Below are positions 60,168 through 64,000 of a stretch of DNA of 64,000 nucleotides, one piece after another. The stretch is from an uncultured Paracoccaceae bacterium (lineage in GTDB: Bacteria; Pseudomonadota; Alphaproteobacteria; Rhodobacterales; Rhodobacteraceae): NCBI GenBank assembly GCA_947503175.1, contig CANNCO010000002.1, positions 620,001-684,000 on the forward strand, read 5' to 3'. Made by a program: the position numbers and the translations under genes. The notes beneath the pieces are model-generated. The model worked only from the letters and a program-made list of their open reading frames with translations, was not told the DNA's origin and ran no database searches. Numbering within the stretch: the first letter of the stretch is position 1; each line of letters opens with the position of its first letter.

Positions 60168-61214
60168 TCAGGCGCCCCAAATCCGCCGCAGCGCCGCGAT
60201 CCAGTTGTCATGGCACAGTTTCTTGGTCAGGGTATCGCCATATCCGGCCTGCTCCATCGCCGTCCGCAAGACGTCGAGGCCTTCGACCGCGCCGATCTCT
60301 TTCGGCAGCATGCCACCATCGAAGTCCGACCCCATTCCAACGTGATCTTCGCCCGCAACGGCGATCATGTGATCGAGATGCGGAATCATGTGTTCGAAGG
60401 CGTCATCGGGCTTCATCCGCCCGTCCGGCCGCAGGAAGGCCGTCAGGTAGTTCAGCCCGACCATGCCCCCGGTTTCCCCAATCGCACGCAACTGATCATC
60501 CGACAGGTTTCGCGCATGGGGGCAAAGCGCATGGGCATTGGAGTGTGTCGCTACAAGTGGCAGACCTTCCTCCGCCACCTCCCAGAAACCGGCCATGTTA
60601 AGGTGGCTGGTATCAAGAACCATCCGCAGTTCGCCGACGCGTTTGACCAGCCGTTTTCCCTCCTCGGTCAGTCCCGGTCCGGTGTCGGCGTCGGCGTCGG
60701 ATGGGTAACGAAACGGCACCCCATGGGCGAAAATCGTGTTGCGGCTCCAGACCGGTCCGACAGATCGCAGCCCAGCGGCATAAAGCACATCCAGCGACGC
60801 CAGATCCGGTCCGATCGCCTCTGCCCCTTCGATATGCATCACGGCGGCTATACGGTCATCGGCCATCGCTCTCTCGATATCGATCGCAGTCCGGCACAGG
60901 ACGACATCGCCGCGGCGGTCGAGTTCCAGAAGTATCGCGGCCTGTTCCAGCGTGACCCTCAGACCCTCGTCATAGGACAAGGGTTCGGGCATCGGCAGAT
61001 CGTATTCGGCGGCGTGAAGAGCGCTCAGATCCAGTTCCAGATCGCCCGGCACAAAGATCGCGAACATGCCCCCGCCAAACCCGCCAAGCTTCGCGCGGGG
61101 GCCGTCTATATGCCCACCGCTTCCTGCGGCAAAACCGTCTATGGCATCGGGGCGACCCGACCAAAGGCGCAAAAGAACGTCGTTGTGGCCATCAAAAATC
61201 TTGTGGCACACCAT
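60168..61214 (-). CDS. Membrane dipeptidase family M19 (renal dipeptidase-like)
   Basis: A 348-residue zinc hydrolase. The metal ligands of family M19 are visible: H-x-D in FDGHNDVLLR near residue 9, the bridging Glu in MHIEGAEAIG, the two His in VATHSNAHALCPHARNLSDDQ, and the Asp in GMGSDFDGG. It hydrolyses dipeptides, probably including those with a D- or dehydro-residue. No signal peptide, so cytosolic, unlike the mammalian enzyme. It lies 2 bp after the DUF3775 gene. Confidence 0.92.
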   Translation of the reverse strand: MVCHKIFDGHNDVLLRLWSGRPDAIDGFAAGSGGHIDGPRAKLGGFGGGMFAIFVPGDLELDLSALHAAEYDLPMPEPLSYDEGLRVTLEQAAILLELDRRGDVVLCRTAIDIERAMADDRIAAVMHIEGAEAIGPDLASLDVLYAAGLRSVGPVWSRNTIFAHGVPFRYPSDADADTGPGLTEEGKRLVKRVGELRMVLDTSHLNMAGFWEVAEEGLPLVATHSNAHALCPHARNLSDDQLRAIGETGGMVGLNYLTAFLRPDGRMKPDDAFEHMIPHLDHMIAVAGEDHVGMGSDFDGGMLPKEIGAVEGLDVLRTAMEQAGYGDTLTKKLCHDNWIAALRRIWGA

Positions 61215-61216
61215 GT

Positions 61217-61540
61217 TCAGTGGTCCCGAAGGTGATCTTCGGCATCTGTCACATCGATGCCCAAAGCCTCCATTCCGTCTTCAAGATAGTTCGGCAGTTC
61301 CGGCATTCCGGAAAGGTAATCTTCGGTCGGTGCAGTCCTTTCGATCCGCGCCGTTTCCTTGGCTTCTTCGAGTTCGCTGGCGTCGAAGCTTTCCCGACCG
61401 ATCCACATCAGCGCGACAAGACCGATCTGTTCGTCTTCGTTCAAACCAGAAATATAGTCGTGTAGATGCGTGCTTTCCGGCCCGTATTCACGCGCCAGAA
61501 AGATGATTCTGACGATCTTGCCGGTGCTGATGTCCAACAT
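61217..61540 (-). CDS. DUF3775 protein
   Basis: A 107-residue acidic protein. It begins MLDISTGKIVRIIFLAREYG and contains LNEDEQIGLVALMWIGR and the C-terminal YLEDGMEALGIDVTDAEDHL, the pattern of DUF3775, common in alphaproteobacteria. ATG 61540 has AAGGAGG eight bases upstream, so the longer frame is rejected. Function unknown. It precedes the dipeptidase gene by two bases and is probably co-transcribed with it. Confidence 0.82.
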   Translation of the reverse strand: MLDISTGKIVRIIFLAREYGPESTHLHDYISGLNEDEQIGLVALMWIGRESFDASELEEAKETARIERTAPTEDYLSGMPELPNYLEDGMEALGIDVTDAEDHLRDH

Positions 61541-61604
61541 TCTGGTGGCCTCCTTGTCCCGTCCAAGACAAGTTGACCCCGATCCGGCGATCAAGCAAGC
61601 AGGT

Positions 61605-62336
61605 TCATGAAAACAGCCGGTAATAAGCCCAGTCGGGCAGGAACTGGCTGCCACGGAATACATACGAGAAACCGCGCGGGAAGCTGACCTTGAACCGGTC
61701 GGTCTTCATGTGGGCGAACATCGCTTTCGCCGCCTCTTCGGGCGACATGATGAACGGCATGTTAAATTCGTTCTTTTCAGTCAGGCGGGTCTTGATGAAG
61801 CCCGGGTTGGCGAGTTGAACCGCGACCCCGCTCTTCTGCAGATCTGCATACATGGATTCGGCAAGCGACATGGTGCCGGCCTTTGCAGCGCCGTAACCTA
61901 TGGCGCCCGGCAGCCCGCGAAATCCAGACAGCGACCCGGTGATGACCACATGCCCTTCGCTGCGCGCGACCATATCGGGCACCACGGCTCCAACGGTGCG
62001 CACCGCGCCGGTGAAGTTGACATCGGCCATGGTCACGGCTTCGTCCATCTTCCATTCCGTCGCTTTCATCGGCCAGTAGAGGCCAGCGAGATAGACCATG
62101 CCATCCAGTTGCCCGGCCGCCTTGGCCGCGGCCCGGACGCTCTCTGAATCGCCCACATCGACAGTGACGGCCTGCGCCGGGCCCGGCAGTTCGCTTACAA
62201 GCTCGTCCAGCCGGTCCTGACTGCGGGCCGAGACGATGACCTCGGCCCCGGCCCGTGACATCTCATGCGCAAGCGCACGACCCAGCCCTTCCGACGCCCC
62301 GACGAGCCAATAGCGTTTCCCCGAGAATCGCCTCAC
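61605..62336 (-). CDS. Short-chain dehydrogenase in the DUF3833-MFS group
   Basis: A 243-residue SDR: YWLVGASEGLGRALA at the N terminus, TGSLSGFRGLPG with the catalytic Ser, and GYGAAKAGTMSLAESM as Y-x3-K. The start is GTG 62336, overlapping the DUF3833 stop (GTGA). The MFS-DUF3833-SDR order resembles the oxidative-stress operon RSP_1089-1087 of Rhodobacter sphaeroides, as I recall it. A role in lipid modification or oxidant defence is inferred. Confidence 0.85.
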   Translation of the reverse strand: MRRFSGKRYWLVGASEGLGRALAHEMSRAGAEVIVSARSQDRLDELVSELPGPAQAVTVDVGDSESVRAAAKAAGQLDGMVYLAGLYWPMKATEWKMDEAVTMADVNFTGAVRTVGAVVPDMVARSEGHVVITGSLSGFRGLPGAIGYGAAKAGTMSLAESMYADLQKSGVAVQLANPGFIKTRLTEKNEFNMPFIMSPEEAAKAMFAHMKTDRFKVSFPRGFSYVFRGSQFLPDWAYYRLFS

Positions 62337-62920
62337 GCAGCCTTGCCTCGTGGGGCATCGGGCATGTTTTTGGGGCGCATTGTGGCGACGAGTTCAGCCA
62401 CCTTGATCCCGTATTTGCGGAACTGGCTGCGATTCATGATCGTGCCGTTTTCCACGAGATACATCCAGTCGGTCGCGTCAAGAACATGCCCGCCAGATGC
62501 TTCGGGCAGTTGGATGCGGTACTTGAGCTGAACGCCCGGCCCGGTCTGCTGACCCTGTCCGACGCCGATCACATCTGGGGCTTCGGCCTTGATCGACCCG
62601 TCATTGCCCAGTGTCAGCCGCCATTCACGGTCCTGTGTGTTGCCACTGTCATAGTGGAACCGTTCGGTCATGACACCCACGTTCCCTTCCCACGTAGCAT
62701 TCATATCCGCCACGAAACGCGACGACACGCGGCCTGTCGGACCATAGATCACGCCCTCGCAGAGGATCGGGCCGTTCAAGTGCTGGCGCAGGTCGAACGC
62801 GGGCCCGGTGCCCTCGAAATCCTCTGGCTTCTGCGCCATGAAGGTCATGTAGCGCGTGCGAAGCACAGCCACTGCAAAAGCGATGAGAAGTCCAAGTCCG
62901 ATGTAAAGAACGGCGTCCAT
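62333..62920 (-). CDS. DUF3833 protein
   Basis: A 195-residue protein with one N-terminal membrane helix (about 4-20), then a beta-rich domain with FEGTGPAFDLRQHLNGPILCEGVIYGPTGRV and FVADMNATWEGNVGVMTERFHYDSGNTQDREW, the DUF3833 signature, a lipocalin-like family of unknown function. It starts one base after the MFS stop and overlaps the SDR by 4 bp. It probably acts at the membrane with these partners. Confidence 0.86.
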   Translation of the reverse strand: MDAVLYIGLGLLIAFAVAVLRTRYMTFMAQKPEDFEGTGPAFDLRQHLNGPILCEGVIYGPTGRVSSRFVADMNATWEGNVGVMTERFHYDSGNTQDREWRLTLGNDGSIKAEAPDVIGVGQGQQTGPGVQLKYRIQLPEASGGHVLDATDWMYLVENGTIMNRSQFRKYGIKVAELVATMRPKNMPDAPRGKAA

Positions 62921-62921
62921 G

Positions 62922-64000
62922 TCAGGTCTCCGATATGGGCGTCGCAGCCAGAAGCGCGATCGCGATGAGTTTCAGCGCACAAGGGATAAGCGCATAGAGG
63001 ATCGTCAGGGTCATCAGCGCCTCGGCGCTGTTCGTCGGCCCGCTCTGGAAACCTGCGGCATCCAATAGGGGAAGTAGCGTGACGGCGGCAAAAGCCAGCG
63101 TGAATTTCGAAACAAATGACCAAAGCCCAAAGGCCTGCCCTGCATCAGGTGAGACAACGGCCATACGCCGGGCAAAGATCGCGGCAAGAAGAGTCAGGTC
63201 CGCGCCGAGGGCTGCACCCGAGGCAAGACAGATGATGGCGAAAGCCACAGTATCGCCTGCACCCAGTGTCGCCGCCCATCCGAAGGACAGGATTGCAAGG
63301 CCCATGCCGGCCAGAAGCGCGCGCTTTGCACCGAACCGCTGGGCCGCGCGGCTCCAGAGCGGGGCGGACAGTGCCGCAGACAGGAAGAACAGCAGCAAAA
63401 GCGGCCCCTCCCAACCAGGTGCTGCAAGTCGGCTTTCGACGAAGAACAGAAACAGGGTCGAGGTCACGGCTACCGGGGTTGCGTTGACCAAGGCGATCAA
63501 CAGAAGACGGCGCGCCTGGCCGTCGGCCAGAACCGGACGGAACCCGGGCGATGGTTCGCCCGAAACAGTCCTCCATTCCCGCCACATCGCTGCGATGCCG
63601 AGGATCGCGAGACCTGCGAACCCGGCAGCGAAGAGCGCGAAGGGCGACCCGGACTGTGCCGCAAGAACCGTGGGGGCGACGGCTGCGACGCAGACGCCCA
63701 GCAGGCCGCCCGTCTCGCGCCATGAGGCAAGACGCACATGGCCTTTGTCGCCAAGGTTTTCGGCGGTGCGCACACCTTGAGCATAGAAACAGATCGTCAG
63801 ATAGCTGAAAGCAGTGAAAAGGCCGGTCAGCGTCAGAGCGAACCACAGCAGGGGGGCGACCGGCGGTTCGATAGCAAAAAGTCCAATCATCGAGACTGCC
63901 ATAACCAGAGCGGCCAAAAGCACCGTGCCGCGCCGATATCTGCGCGCAAACTCCGACAGCCAGCCCAGCACCGGATCTTGCACGAAATCGAAAAGCCGCA
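62922..64000 (-). CDS. MFS transporter, GPH-like (5' end outside window)
   Basis: At least 353 residues of a polytopic transporter with ten or more helices. The reading frame continues off the right edge: the last visible codons read RLFDFVQDPVLGWLSE, the helix-2 region of GPH/MelB-type symporters (usually D-x-D-P-x-x-G). Internal blocks include LASWRETGGLLGVCVAAV and LASGAALGADLTLLAAIFARRM. The true start is outside the window, so the GTG at 63983 is not the start. Substrate unknown; it heads the visible DUF3833-SDR group. Confidence 0.85.
   Translation of the reverse strand, partial: RLFDFVQDPVLGWLSEFARRYRRGTVLLAALVMAVSMIGLFAIEPPVAPLLWFALTLTGLFTAFSYLTICFYAQGVRTAENLGDKGHVRLASWRETGGLLGVCVAAVAPTVLAAQSGSPFALFAAGFAGLAILGIAAMWREWRTVSGEPSPGFRPVLADGQARRLLLIALVNATPVAVTSTLFLFFVESRLAAPGWEGPLLLLFFLSAALSAPLWSRAAQRFGAKRALLAGMGLAILSFGWAATLGAGDTVAFAIICLASGAALGADLTLLAAIFARRMAVVSPDAGQAFGLWSFVSKFTLAFAAVTLLPLLDAAGFQSGPTNSAEALMTLTILYALIPCALKLIAIALLAATPISET

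Noticed and set aside
1-64000. tRNA, rRNA, riboswitch, IS element or prophage
   Set aside because: I looked for conserved tRNA ends, transposase motifs, integrase or phage genes and known riboswitch cores and saw none that I could support.

Overview
The window is GC-rich, densely coded DNA from an alphaproteobacterium, most likely a Rhodobacterales (Roseobacter/Rhodobacteraceae-type) chromosome. I infer this from strong G/C bias at third codon positions, frequent GTG/TTG starts, many 1-4 bp start/stop overlaps, and the gene content: TRAP, tripartite tricarboxylate (TTT), carbohydrate ABC and Liv-type ABC transporters, each beside catabolic enzymes and a local regulator. No rRNA, tRNA, insertion sequence, phage gene or CRISPR array is visible. 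It reads as accessory catabolic islands rather than core genome.

Layout. 1-2.2 kb: SBP56-family methanethiol oxidase plus a small membrane protein. 2.2-10.5 kb: a citrate/tricarboxylate module of a periplasmic binding protein, TctE/TctD two-component system, TctCBA transporter, CaiB/BaiF CoA-transferase and a short citrate-synthase-fold citryl-CoA-lyase-like protein. 10.6-21.9 kb: D-lactate dehydrogenase, then a polyol/sugar operon (SDR, glycerol-dehydrogenase-like enzyme, MalFG-type permeases, binding protein, UgpC-type ATPase, FGGY kinase, AGPS-type FAD oxidase) behind a LacI regulator, with a perfect 18-bp operator palindrome at the head of the operon. 22.3-25.3 kb: a DctPQM TRAP transporter. 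25.4-36.4 kb: a beta-oxidation island (FadJ-type protein, Cys-less thiolase-fold protein with DUF35 partner, IclR regulator, NDP-forming acyl-CoA synthetase, paired acyl-CoA dehydrogenases, SDR, 3-hydroxyacyl-CoA dehydrogenase). 36.4-43.8 kb: LacI regulator, two different 563-residue ThDP enzymes, SDR, NAD-epimerase and a second IclR regulator. 44-46.4 kb: a hexaheme cytochrome plus a Tat-exported fumarate-reductase-like flavoprotein behind a perfect FNR box. 46.7-51.6 kb: a caspase-like protein lacking the catalytic Cys, a PaaK-like ligase, an internally duplicated unknown protein and a quinone oxidoreductase. 51.6-60.1 kb: a Liv-type ABC operon with a long-chain acyl-CoA synthetase and several small inserted genes. 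60.2-64 kb: M19 dipeptidase, DUF3775, and an SDR/DUF3833/GPH-type MFS group that runs off the right edge.

How it works together. Most blocks couple uptake of a carboxylate or polyol to its activation as a CoA thioester or to its oxidation, and each block has its own regulator. The clearest regulatory signals are two perfect LacI palindromes, three copies of a shared A/T-rich motif placed as expected for the two IclR paralogues, and one FNR box. The most noteworthy candidates are the citrate CoA-transferase plus citryl-CoA lyase route, the thiolase-fold/DUF35 putative retro-aldolase, the FNR-controlled hexaheme/flavoprotein reductase, and the duplicated-domain unknown protein. All functions are read from sequence motifs and family knowledge; no search was run.
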